Positions 8,584 to 18,548 of a DNA stretch of 23,814 bases are shown here, piece after piece; within the stretch, counting starts at the first letter, position 1; the number at the start of each line of letters is the position of its first letter. The notes under the pieces were generated by a model, which saw only the letters and a list, made by a program, of their open reading frames with translations, was not told the DNA's origin and searched no databases. This DNA is from Gracilaria caudata. Its lineage: Eukaryota > Rhodophyta > Florideophyceae > Gracilariales > Gracilariaceae. The position numbers were made by a program, and so were the translations under genes. Location: assembly GCA_030374735.1 (NCBI GenBank), contig JASCIV010000337.1, positions 1 to 23,814 on the forward strand. Reading direction: 5' to 3'.

Positions 8584-9696
8584 GGCGGATCGTGGATGGC
8601 AAGGATGATTCTCATCCAAAGCTATGCTACGGTCAAGGACTCACAAGCGGAAGGGTGGAGTTACGTGCAAGCAGGGTCGTGTCGCTGGATTGTTGTGGCT
8701 TGGTCGGTGTTGGAAGCAAGCTGTAGATTTGAGCCTCACGCACTATGATGAGAACATGATGCCACTCTAGGACTGTTGCGCTGTGGACGGATGAGCAATA
8801 TGAACGTACCTTTGACCCAGGTGTCACAGGATGCAGCAGCCGAGCACGAAGGAAGCAAGTGATTGCGCTCTCGCTGAAAGCTGCTGATCTTTCAAGCTTT
8901 CTGAAATTTACATTTTGGGATCGTGAAAATCACCACGATGGTCACACAATGTGTCACAGGCATTTCTGACCACTTGTCTTGAACGTGGAATGCCCACAGA
9001 GCACAAAGCCGCGATTCATGCTCCTGCGCGTCAAAACGCTGCGTGCCATGATGGCGGATTTTCGGTGGCTGTTCTATCTACAGCTGTACTCAAAACAGAA
9101 GGCTTAGCTCTTGAAGAGTTGCTATCCCGCATCGTTCGCGCCTTCAGTGCAAGAATGGAAGCGCGGAAGATCTCGTCGTTTCGCGGAACATATCGGGCAG
9201 CTTGGTGGGGAGATGGACGAAAGAGGATCTACGAAGGGTACGTGGTAGAAACGTCGTGTTGCTCTGGAAGTCTATCGAAGCGTGGTGAACACGAAGTGCG
9301 CAGCTGTACCGTGCCCTTCGCGGTGACAACGGCACGCGTCACGCACACGCCGTGGCGGCGCATCGCCGCTCTCACGCACCAATCGGCGGCTAAACGCCAC
9401 GTGTGCTCTCTGCGCGCCCATCAGAGATCGGAACAACGCTCCGCACCGTGGTTACGCCGTAAGGCGCGCGACGCGCGCCCGTGGCGTTGGCGGCAGTTTC
9501 TACTGCGCTCCTTCCATTCATCCATTCACTACCCTTGAACGTGTAGTGTAGCCGTCGAGCTCTGCTCCGCTGCTCATCTCCCTGTTACCTTATAAAAGCC
9601 TGGCTCCCCGTTTCGTCGTACTCCTCGTTGAACAGCTTCACTGCCGTGTTCTGCTTCAGCCCAGCGCCGACGGCTCTGCTGCCCAGTGCTCTCGCC
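8584..9696. promoter_or_regulatory. Divergent promoter region between ECI and ABCC genes
   Basis: This is 1113 bp between divergent starts. It holds an open frame 8990-9538 (+, 182 codons from ATG) with no recognisable domain and an Arg/Ala/Ser/His-rich composition expected of chance translation of GC-rich DNA; it is not called as a gene. Near the ABCC end are CCAATCGGCGG at about 9379, a G-box CACGTG at 9398-9403 and a TATA box at 9591. The 10-mer GTGTCACAGG occurs twice, near 8821 and 8951. Confidence 0.5.
9591..9597 (+). promoter_or_regulatory. TATA box of the ABCC transporter gene
   Basis: TATAAAA lies 100 bases before the preferred ATG (9697) and only 31 before the in-frame ATG at 9628. 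A transcript starting 25-30 bases downstream of it would leave almost no leader for the 9628 ATG, which supports the 9697 start. Confidence 0.6.
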
Positions 9697-12600
9697 ATGG
9701 CGCTTCTTCATCAGCTACCGCTCATACTCTGCACTCTGTACTTCATTTTTCGCCTCCTGACCGCCGACCCTTTCATTCCGAGACGTGCACGCACCCGTTT
9801 CCCCTATGTGTCCGCCCTTGTCTTCCTCATCCCCATACCGCTTCTCCCTCTTCTTCCCCACGTCCTGATAACTTCATTTGCGGATCGATTCTTCCTGTTG
9901 CTTTCCTATGTGTTGGCTTCCTTTCTGGCCCTCAGATATGCCTTCGCGGAACCTCATATGTCCCAGTTGTATCCTTATCCAGCCCATGCGTATCCGCGTC
10001 TCCTTCTATGGCGCGTAGATGTTGTGCTCTATCTTCTCTTTCTCCCTGTCATTGCCTTACTACAACAGGCCTCTTTGCTCACTCTAACCTTTTGCACCGC
10101 GTCTGCGATAACCACTACCACAATATTCCTAATCGAGCTCGTACGTCGTTCTCAGAGCGCGCTTCCACATCAACTTTTCGCGCTTGCGTTTCAGCCAGCC
10201 TCTTCAGCGTCTACCATCGAGCATGCACCGCCAACAGTTCGTCATGCTTCTGCGCTTTCGCTTCTCTCCTTCGACTGGGTTACCAGCATTGTCGTCACCG
10301 GTCGCTCACGCGCCCTTGAATTTACCGACGTAATACCAATTTCTGAACGCTTCAACTGTCATACGTCGGGCAAACGCCGTTTCTCTCCATTCTGGCGTGC
10401 AGAGCTAGAACGGCCGTACCCACGTCTGCTCAGAGCTCTGTTCCATGCCTTTGGTGCCAGATTCATGTTGGGCGGTTGTCTGAAGCTTATCAACGATGTC
10501 TTCTTGTTCGTGTCACCAATGCTGCTGAGATCTGTAAGTCCCTACCTTAACTGCCGTGAGAAGAAACTGCCGTGATGAGGGTCATACCAAACGGCGCCGC
10601 TTCATTATGCTGACATTCTATTCCATTTTTTTCTATTTAGATCATATCTCATCTTCAACATCGCTCTCAAGGTTACGAGACATCTGTCAAAGGATTTCTC
10701 CTGGCTTGCGCTATGTTTGGCTCTTATTTTACTCAACTTCTCGTTTTCAACCAGTACTTCAACGTCATGTCTACTATGCAAGCCCTGCTAAGGGGTGCAA
10801 TTGTAAGCGCAGTTTTTGAGAAAAGTTGTCGGCTTTCACCGGAGAGCCGGGCATTGTACACATCTGGTCAGATTCAGAACTTGATGTCAAATGACTCTCG
10901 TATGGTTTCCGATGTCGTGCTTTATCTGCACATGGTGTGGAGTTCTGTCGAACAGATAACTGTGGCCATGGTCCTACTTGTACAGCTTCTCGGATGGGGT
11001 CCAACCGCTGCTGGCGTTCTGTTTATCATGTCCAGCATGTTTATTCAGTCAAAACTGGTGGGCACCATCAAGAGCTATCGTGAAAAAGCGAGTGCCCGAA
11101 CCGATGAACGAGTGAAATTCGTGGCAGAAGCTATCAAGGGAATCAAATTGGTTAAGCTCTATGCTTGGGAGCTTTCTTTCGTTAAGCGCATTCTCGGCGC
11201 ACGAACGAGGGAGCTCGACCTCCTTCGAAAGATGGCCATCTTGGATGCATGGAACAGCGTTCTTGTAACCAGTCTGCCCACCGTGTTAACGATTATCGTC
11301 TTCACCGCTTATGCGCTTTTCGTTCATGAGCTCGATGCTGCGGTTGTTTTTCCAGCGATCGCTCTCTTCAACGTAATCAGGCCCTCATTAATGTTCCTAC
11401 CGAATATTCTCATTAGTACCGCACGTGCTGCAGCGTCTCTGAATAGGCTTCGCAGCTTCCTGATTTGCGAGGAGCTCATTCCCCTTCATGAGGGCCATTA
11501 TGCCATGGATCGGGATTTGCTCGAGTTTAACAAGATCGACCTTGCGACTTCGAACGCTTCTTTCACATGGGATCCTTCGATTTCGCGAGCCTATCCGACG
11601 CTCTCTGGTGTCACTTTCTGGATTCCTGAGGGCAAGTTGGTTGCTGTCGTCGGACCAACCGGGAGCGGGAAAAGTACTCTCCTAGCTGGACTTTTGGGGG
11701 AGGTCCCCATTATTGACGGAGAAGCCGGTGTGCGTCAGGGTCGTTCCATATCCTTTTGTGATCAAGTGCCGTTCATCCACAATGCGACTGTGAGGGACAA
11801 CATATTGTTTGGCAAGCCATACGATGAGGCTTCCTATCGTACAACGATTCGAGTGTGCAACCTTCTTTCGGACTTGAAAATGCTTCCTGGTGGCGATCTC
11901 ACAGAGATTGGTGGAAGAGGTGTCAATTTGTCCGGCGGTCAGCGTGCTAGGGTTGCCCTAGCCAGAGCCGTATATGCTCGTGCTGATATATGCCTTCTTG
12001 ATGATCCGCTATGTGCCGTTGACGCTCACGTCGGAAAGTCAATATTCCAGAACTGTATCGCTTCGGAAATGCGGGGAACAACGAGGATTCTAACTACAAA
12101 CCAGATTCACTACGCAGCTGCGCCGGAAGTTGATATGGTCATCGTCGTCAAAAATGGCACTGTCGTTGAAGCAGGGCCGCGAAAAGAGCTTCTTTCATTA
12201 GACAGTGAATTCTCTAGTATGGTGAAGGCGGCTGGAGAACTAGGTGCCTCATCAGAACCCAGTCATGCGGTGAACCATGCAAGGAATATTGAGTCCCGTT
12301 ACCGCCAACGGCAAAAGATCGAAGAAGAAGAATTGGACATTCAACAGACACTAAACGCTGCAGAAAGAACAGTAACCGAAGCGAAAGAGACAACTTCTAT
12401 TGTTGACTCTGACAAGATCCCCGACTACGGTGCCATTGAAGCCGGGAGATTGACAAAGAAAGAGACCAAGCAGAAAGGCCGCGTGGAGTTCAAGCATTAC
12501 AAGACATATCTCAGAGGGATGGGAATACGTTCATGGGTACCGGCTGTGTTACTCTGTGCGACTGGAGCGCAATCAATGAGCCTCTGTGTGAACGTATGGC

Positions 12601-14831
12601 TCAGTGACTGGAGCGATCAGAGAACCAGCGATAACACCTTTTTCCGCCTTCTCGTCTTCTTTATTTTCGGGTTTTTCACAATACTAGTCGCTGGTATCGC
12701 GTCGTTCTCCCTTCAGTTTGGCTCTATCCGTGCTTCTGTTCGTCTTCATGAGAAGCTACTGCTCTCTGTATTTGGTGCACCAAGCTCTTTTTTCAATTCG
12801 ACGCCTGATGGTCGTCTCGTTAACAGATTCAACTCTGACTTGGATAAGATCGACTCATCTCTCGCAGCTACGTTACAATCCTTATTTCGTCTTGGTCTCA
12901 ACCTCGTCTTCACTCTGGGACTAATACTATGGGCGACACCATTGTTTATCCTTGCCATGATTCCCATCGCTGCCGTTTGTCTTTATGTCCAGGAATTCTA
13001 TCGGAAGACAAGCGTAGACTTGCGTCGTCTTGAAGCGCTTGCGAGAAGTCCCTTGTATTCGCATTTCAGTGAGACATTGGAAGGAGTAGTGACTATTCGT
13101 GCTTTCGGGGACGTACCGAGAACGACCATGATTAACAGCCAATACACGGACTCGCTCATCCAAACAACATACGCATCAACATATGCTAATCGGTGGCTCT
13201 CCGTCCGCCTTGAAGGACTTGGGACAATTCTGATATTCAGCGCTACTTTACTTGCAGTATTGACACCACCAGACAAGATTTCGGCAAGTATGGTTGGTTT
13301 GGTGTTGTCGTATACCATGCAAATCTTGGGAGTTATGACATGGAGCGTTAGACAATTCACTGAAACCGAGTCGCAGCTGAGTGCCGTGGAACGAGTTGCG
13401 GAGTATTCAGAGCCTCCGTTCCCGCAGGAAGAGAGAGGAGGGCTGGAGCAGTTTATGAGAGATCAAAGTCGAAATTCAAACACCATTACGAGAAGCGAAT
13501 CCACAGGATTAATCTCGAAGGAGACGGCAAGTAATTTAGCACAAAGTCTAACACCTCAAAGGTCTCGTTGGCCTCGTAGGGGTAAGATTGAATTCAAGGA
13601 TGTCGAAATGAAATACCGCGATGATTTAGACCCGGCCTTAAAGAAGGTTTCGTTCACTGTTGAACCCGGGGAGCACGTTGGCATTGTGGGCAGAACTGGT
13701 GCAGGCAAGAGTTCTGCCATTCAGTCCATCTTCAGACTGTACGAACTTAATAAGGGTCGGATTCTTATAGACAACACAGACATATCGTCGATGCGCTTAT
13801 TTGACGTTCGCTCGTCCCTGGGTATAATTCCACAAGAACCAGTTTGCTTTTCTGGAACTATTCGCTCGAATCTGGACATGTTCGGAGACCATTCGGAAAA
13901 AGATGTTCAAAAAGCCTTTGATGCATGTGGACTGCAAGATACCATGAAAGCTAAAGTCACCCTCGACTTTGAGGTGGCGGAGAATGGATCAAATTTAAGC
14001 GTCGGACAAAGACAATTGCTTTGTCTAGGTAGGGCATTGCTGAAGGACAGTCAAGTCCTCGTCCTTGATGAAGCCACTTCGAGCGTGTCGAACGCCACCG
14101 ACCAGAAGATACAGAAAACACTTCGAGATGAAATGGGACATTGTACTATATTAACTGTTGCACATCGTCTTCACACAGTGATGCGAAACGATAAAATTAT
14201 CGTGATGGATCGAGGACGTGTTGCTGAAACAGGTCGTCCCAGTGAGCTTCTAAGCGGACCTTCTCGTCTTAGTGAGCTGGTGGATGAAACCGGACCAGCA
14301 ACGGCAGCACACTTGCGATACTTGGCTTCCTTACCTCGTTATGAAACGGAAAATGGTCCCAAGAATAACACCACCTTGGAACAGCAAAACCAACCAAATG
14401 GAAGAGAGAATCGTTTGCTGCACATTGCTCCAGTTCCCGAGAGTAATAAGTCTCTTCGTGAAACCGTCAGGGCAGCATTCTTAGAGTTAAGAACCGCACT
14501 CACTGAGTATGACTCCAAAGCTTGGAAAGAAGAGCTCATGGAGTCAAACATTGAGGAGTCACAATGGAAAGAAAACTTGAAGGCCATGGTGTTGAAGCTT
14601 GCAATGCTTGCGAACTCTTTGTCTATTGATGGAAACGATGAGTTGCACAGCAGTTCTAGTTTCGGCACAGGTATCCCAGCTCGTTCTGTGGATTTCTTGG
14701 CGGAAGCAATTCAGGATGGTGATTCTCGTGTTGAAATGCCAATGCGCTCGGAAAGGAGCTCCCCCGTAGATTCAGACTCTTCTACAGAGTTTGTTCCGAT
14801 TGCACATGAACGCAATAAGAATGCCCTGTAA
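9697..14831 (+). CDS. ABC transporter, subfamily C (MRP type), two exons
   Basis: Exons 9697-10533 and 10641-14831 give 1675 aa. The 107-nt intron has GTAAGT and TTCTATTTAG ends, and the join is in phase. The start at 9697 has an excellent context (GCCATGG). Order: an N-terminal TMD0 with four to five hydrophobic segments (about 1-165), a linker ending in SFDWVTSIVVTGRSRALEFTDV, TMD1, NBD1, TMD2, NBD2, then a hydrophilic tail of about 180 residues. NBD1 has Walker A GPTGSGKST (617-625), LSGGQ (709-713) and LLDDP (731-735). NBD2 has GRTGAGKSS (1296-1304), LSVGQ (1398-1402), E1423 and H1454. As in other ABCC proteins NBD1 is degenerate: Asp replaces the catalytic Glu, and N766 replaces the switch His. 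The NBD2 D-loop reads SSVS, with S1429 for the usual Asp. MRPs export glutathione conjugates and other organic anions across plasma or vacuolar membranes. The substrate here is unknown. Confidence 0.93.
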
Positions 14832-16237
14832 AAACTGGAGATCGTGAGTTGTTAGCTGTAGGAATTGACTTGGTTGATACACCGGGGTCTGATAGCGAAC
14901 GGGGATGTCCTAAGATCCGTGCTTGTTACTGCCTATCTATTTGCACAAATGGGGAACGCTACCGTTCTTCGGGTTGGCAGTGCTACCCGTTTTCTTGAAA
15001 CTTTCACACTGTATAGGAAACTAAGATAAAGCATGAGGCACACAAGGTCTTGCAAGGCGGGATCTATTGGATTGGCTTCAATTGGTGTGCCTTTTCCCAG
15101 TCGTTCCAATCGGATTGATCGTATGACAATCTCACATGATTAATTCAGCATATTGCAAAACTACTTTAAGCGGGTGCCCGTGCACTGTGTAAACATAAGA
15201 GATGTTTTCTCTCTCTCTCTCTCTCTCGTTTATAGGCACACTAGCTCAATTAGAACTATGTGCAGAGCTTTGCTGAAAGAAAGGCTCTCTCACTAAGAAG
15301 GCCAACATAGAGTTGTTTTGAAAGCGTGCGAACATCCTTGTCGTCGTAACTTCCGGTCACGTTTAGCGTGTGCTGTTCGTTAAGCAATGGGCCTTTGGGA
15401 CGGTTTAAACAAGGCAACGATTTTTTGTACGTCATCATTTTGCGTATCCATGATTGTTGTAGGCTGGAGAATATTGAATCAGAAAGTGGCCCGAAGGAGT
15501 GCTGGCTTTCTTAGAGAGAGAGCTTTTCTTTGAACAGAAACGCCCCGCAGTATGTAGTAATTGAAGTGCTGTCCCTATAAAAGAGAGAGAGCGAGAGAGA
15601 GAGAATGTTGAATATAATTGCACTTTTAGCTAACGAGAGCATCCATACTATGGATTCCATAGATTGCAATCCTTCATCACAATAGAATGCCCATCTCAGT
15701 AATCTGCGCCTACCCCTATAGAGCAAGATTTTGGCTGAGGCATTGACGGTGATGATGATGATGTTCTGTTTCAGGTACCACCGAGCCCCATACGCAATGT
15801 CGACAACAAGGGTAATCCCTGAAGTTAAAAAGCAACAATAAAATGAACAGGAAGATGAGGGATGCACTTCTCTCCCGTGATGCCGTCAAACAACTGAGGA
15901 ACATACCTTACAATGAAGGCTCTTTTTACAATAAGAATAAGAGAAAGTGCTGCTTTCATCTCCACGCACTAAGCTAGTGTTCACAGAGTAAGATTGCTGT
16001 ATAGTTATTGCTCCAGCTACCCTGATGATGGGCATCAACAAGATAAAAACAAAATAAACTCCAAAAGGATGTATGCAAGGGTAACGACAAACTAAAACCG
16101 GAAAAGAGCTGCAAGGAGTAGACCGTAGATAGTACGGGCTTTAGATTGCGGCTGCGGCACATGACAAGAATTTCTGGTCCCCAGCACCATCTACCTTCGT
16201 AAAGAAGATGAGGCACACAGATACAGCCAATCAGCTT
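14832..16237. other. Convergent intergenic region with low-complexity tracts
   Basis: This 1406-bp stretch lies between the stops of the ABCC and OSBP-related genes. It is the most AT-rich part of the window and has no open frame with recognisable coding content; the minus-strand frames are hydrophobic translations of CT- and GAT-repeats. It holds a TC/GA inverted repeat (15205-15605), a further GAGAGAGAG run near 15510, a GAT trinucleotide run at 15751-15762, and plus-strand AATAAA at about 15834 and 16051. A non-coding RNA or a small mobile element cannot be excluded. Confidence 0.5.
15205..15605. repeat. Imperfect inverted repeat, 32-nt arms with TC/GA tracts
   Basis: The left arm is 15205-15236 and the right arm 15574-15605. 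The reverse complement of the right arm matches the left at 29 of 32 positions, counted by hand. Each arm is a 24-nt TC tract followed by the non-repetitive octamer TTTATAGG on the inner side. The loop is 337 nt. Read outward, each arm gives CCTATAAA followed by a GAGA tract, so two TATA-like elements face away from each other. Part of the match is trivial because of the dinucleotide repeat; the shared octamer is not. Confidence 0.6.
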
Positions 16238-17455
16238 CTAAAAGATATCTGGACTTTCCTGAGGCCACGCATCGGTTGCATCTCTCTTCCGACCAAAATA
16301 TTGTCGACCGTACCTCCACTCTTTCCGACCAGTCAATGGCTCATGACGCAGCTCAAACCACTGAGGCTGGAAAAGCTTATTCTCTCTTTCGTTGGCCTGT
16401 CTCCTCTCCCTCTGCGTCTGTTCCAATCGTGCCTTTTCGGAGGTGGCCAGCGCATGATCGCCGTTCTCAAGCGCCCTCTGGTCAGGACGGCGTCGAGAGT
16501 CAGTCTTGGGAATAGACATACTGGAGTCAACTTGTACGGGCGCATTTAGTGCCCATGCCCAAGACGTGAGGCTGCTGGAGGCTGTATGCGATGATGGTGG
16601 TTTCGGGGAGATTCTCCACACCTCATGACCATCGACGAGTACGTGAGATGTCCAGTTTGCAATGATCTTGCGCAGCGGCTTCTTGCTCCTATCTTTAGCA
16701 GAGTATATGGAGCCAATGGTGTCGCCAAGACCCTTGCCCTCACGGAAAGGAAGGGTGCAAGCCCGTTTCATGAGCAGAGAAGCGACAAAATGATCGTTTC
16801 GAATGGTGACAGCACCAGCACTATCAATCCACATGTTGCCGAAAAAGATGTTGTTGATGAAAGTGTGGGGCTTGTCATACATGAAATGGTCTCCGTCATC
16901 AAAGTGGATGTGAACGGTACCTTCCGGCCAGGCCTCCATGGCATTGACTAAGAACTTGTTGCGGACGCGATGGGCGGTTTGGTAGGTCCAGCCCTTGCCC
17001 TTGGCAAACACGGCGGACATAGGCGGATGATGCGAAACCTGCTCGGCAACAAACACGACACCGCGCTGAGGCAGGGCGAGCTCGAAGGTCTCCCCCAACA
17101 ACGGATTGAACGGCTTGGACGTGCGTGCGGCCGTGGACGAGTACTGGCTGATGACAAAGGCGGCGACGAGCGCGGCGCGCTGCGGCGTTTGCGCATACGC
17201 CGGCTGCGCGGCAGTATCGAGCAAGTGATGGTACTCGATGTCCTCCGCCAGGCGCTGCAGAAACGACAGGGGCTCATTGAACTGCACGGGGATGGTCATG
17301 CGGGTGATGTCCTTCGTGACGGCGTCTTTGAGGATGGCGAAGAGGTTGGGTTTACTGGGCGGCGGCACGACGCGCTGGGGCGGGGCGGGCGCCCGGTACG
17401 GCGACGGCGGCAGCGCCGACAGCGAGACGTCGTCGTCGAAGGTAGAGACCGTCAT
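16238..17455 (-). CDS. Oxysterol-binding protein-related lipid transfer protein
   Basis: 405 aa from the ATG at 17455; the frame stays open upstream through GC-rich repeats to a GTG, but homology begins only after this ATG. A short Pro-rich leader (15-36) is followed by an OSBP-related domain over the rest. Visible family motifs are FNEPLSFLQRLAEDIEYHHLLD (59-80, two parts), KPFNPLLGETFEL (114-126), the signature EQVSHHPP (138-145), and the C-terminal RRRPDQRALENG (321-332), QPQWFEL and the SPDIF end. These are closest to the animal OSBP/ORP1/ORP2 branch rather than to yeast Osh4. There is no PH domain, ankyrin repeat or clear FFAT motif. Members carry sterol or phosphatidylserine in exchange for PI4P between membranes at contact sites. 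The ligand cannot be fixed from the sequence. No introns. It diverges from the Hc1-like gene. Confidence 0.92.
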   Translation of the reverse strand: MTVSTFDDDVSLSALPPSPYRAPAPPQRVVPPPSKPNLFAILKDAVTKDITRMTIPVQFNEPLSFLQRLAEDIEYHHLLDTAAQPAYAQTPQRAALVAAFVISQYSSTAARTSKPFNPLLGETFELALPQRGVVFVAEQVSHHPPMSAVFAKGKGWTYQTAHRVRNKFLVNAMEAWPEGTVHIHFDDGDHFMYDKPHTFINNIFFGNMWIDSAGAVTIRNDHFVASLLMKRACTLPFREGKGLGDTIGSIYSAKDRSKKPLRKIIANWTSHVLVDGHEVWRISPKPPSSHTASSSLTSWAWALNAPVQVDSSMSIPKTDSRRRPDQRALENGDHALATSEKARLEQTQRERRQANERENKLFQPQWFELRHEPLTGRKEWRYGRQYFGRKRDATDAWPQESPDIF

Positions 17456-17673
17456 GACTAACCTTACCGACGAGTACGACGGTACTCGTACTCGGACGCA
17501 CGCAGCCGCCGGTCGCAAAGGGGGGCGCCCGACGCGCGCATCCGCACCTGAGATGACATTGGGAGAGAGCACGCGCGCTGCAATGCGCCAGCTGCCGCGC
17601 CAGCGGCACATTGCGTGCGACTGCCGACGTGGCACTCGTCGAGCTGACATCGCGCGCCAGCTCACGCACGCGT

Positions 17674-17724
17674 GCCACGCGGCAACGCGGCAACGCTGCC
17701 ACGCGGCAACGCTGCCACGTTGCC
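17674..17724. repeat. Short tandem and inverted repeats
   Basis: GCCACGCGGCAACGC occurs at 17674-17688 and 17698-17712, and GGCAACGCTGCCACG at 17689-17703 and 17705-17719 (16-bp spacing). GGCAACG at 17705-17711 and CGTTGCC at 17718-17724 form a 7-bp hairpin with a 6-base loop. It lies about 220 bases upstream of the OSBP-related start. Confidence 0.65.
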
Positions 17725-17947
17725 ACGCGGACGCTGACAGCGCGGCTCTCGCGCGCACGCCGCGGGCACGGCAGATTTTGGCGCGGCGCGCGCGCGCATT
17801 CGCAAACGGCGCTGGCGCGCGCACACAAAGCAGCGGGCACACGCAGCGGCGACGCGCACGCTAGATACACGGCAGCGCCTTTCTAGCAACGCCCCCCGCG
17901 GCCAATTTGCCCACATCGCCCTCTCCGCCTGCGTCCGCCCTGTTCCG

Positions 17948-17953
17948 GTAAGT
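17948..17953 (+). other. Candidate 5' splice site of a leader intron (Hc1-like gene)
   Basis: TCCG followed by GTAAGT matches the donor sites of the proven introns in this window. Possible acceptors before the Hc1-like ATG end at 18078, 18226, 18317 and 18344. No ATG lies in the 80 bases before the donor, so the spliced part would be untranslated leader. Confidence 0.3.
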
Positions 17954-18353
17954 TTGTGTACGCGCCAAATAAATCGCGCGCCGCGCGCCTTGTGCGGCAG
18001 CGCTTTGCATACGCTGTGCTTCCGAGCGTGCTGACCCGCCCCGTCGCCCCTTTTCTTCGCGCGCGCTATGCCGCCCAGACGTTTACCGCCGTGAGCTGCC
18101 TGCTTCGTGCTCCGCTTTCGCTTCGTCCCGCCCACCGCCGTGCATCGCTCAACAGCGCTCTCCGCCCCGTCGACGCGTGCCGTTCCGCCGTGCCTCTCCC
18201 GCGCTGCTCTCGCCCGTGTTGCCCAGCTGCCTCGCCCGCCTGCGCACTTCGTTTGCGCGTTCGCCGCCGCCGCCGCTTTCGCCACGTCGCCGCACACGCG
18301 CGCTTTGCTTCCACCAGCCCCCTGCCGTAAACCAACCCCCCCAGCCGCAAGCC

Positions 18354-18548
18354 ATGGAAAAGCTTCAACAGCTCAAGGAGGTCATGGACGCCGTGTCCAA
18401 GGACAGCACCAAGTTCTTCGAGAAGGGTAACAAGGCCGCCGGCACGCGCGCCCGCAAGAACCTGCAGGAGCTCAAGAAGCTCGCCCAAGAGCTACGTGTC
18501 GCAATACAAGACACCAAAGCCAACATGGCCAACCCTGTTGCGGAGTGA
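18354..18548 (+). CDS. Histone H1-like protein of bacterial Hc1 type
   Basis: 64 aa from the ATG at 18354 (context AAGCCATGG). The frame is open upstream but has no ATG, only a GTG at 18177. The protein is a single helical block: LQQLKEVMDAVSKDSTKFFEKG, then NKAAGTRARKNLQELKKLAQELR, then a short polar end. The core KFFEKGNKAAGTRARK followed by LQELKKLAQELR is the pattern of the small histone H1-like (Hc1, PF07432) proteins common in Bacteroidota and related to chlamydial Hc1. Those condense or coat DNA. Here the Lys-rich tail of chlamydial Hc1 is missing, and the ending (ANMANPVAE) is neutral to acidic. No clear signal or transit peptide precedes it, so nuclear, cytosolic or organellar action is open. 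Flanking genes are plainly eukaryotic nuclear genes, so this looks like a transferred gene. Family recognition is from memory of the consensus. Confidence 0.8.
   Translation: MEKLQQLKEVMDAVSKDSTKFFEKGNKAAGTRARKNLQELKKLAQELRVAIQDTKANMANPVAE

Larger units (their letters stand above)
17456..18353. promoter_or_regulatory. GC-rich divergent promoter region, OSBP-related / Hc1-like
   Basis: These 898 bp separate divergent starts. The left half is dominated by GCGC/CGCG steps and short tandem repeats; the right half is pyrimidine-rich on the plus strand, as expected for a long 5' leader. Long frames on both strands reflect GC content. A strong 5' splice-site sequence (GTAAGT at 17948) suggests a leader intron in the Hc1-like gene. 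No TATA box was recognised. Confidence 0.5.

Noticed and set aside
8990..9538. 182-codon plus-strand frame upstream of the ABCC gene
   Set aside because: No domain, Arg/Ala/Ser/His-rich composition typical of chance frames in GC-rich DNA, and it ends just before the ABCC TATA box.
15511..15867. 118-codon minus-strand frame in the ABCC/OSBP gap
   Set aside because: It translates the GA and GAT simple repeats (SLSLSLS, HHHHH-like runs) and has no homology I can see.
17456..17842. N-terminal extension of the OSBP-related protein by 129 residues
   Set aside because: The frame opens at GTG, its translation is a product of GC-rich repeats (VAAWQR-like), and family homology begins only after the ATG at 17455. 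Later in-frame ATGs in the extension lack supporting homology.
16970..17864. Long plus-strand frames across the OSBP-related gene
   Set aside because: They are antisense shadows of a well-supported coding region with high GC at third positions.
18177..18353. Arg/Pro/Ser-rich 59-residue extension of the Hc1-like protein that could pass for a transit peptide
   Set aside because: It opens at GTG and has no in-frame ATG before 18354; without evidence of a spliced upstream exon it is treated as leader.
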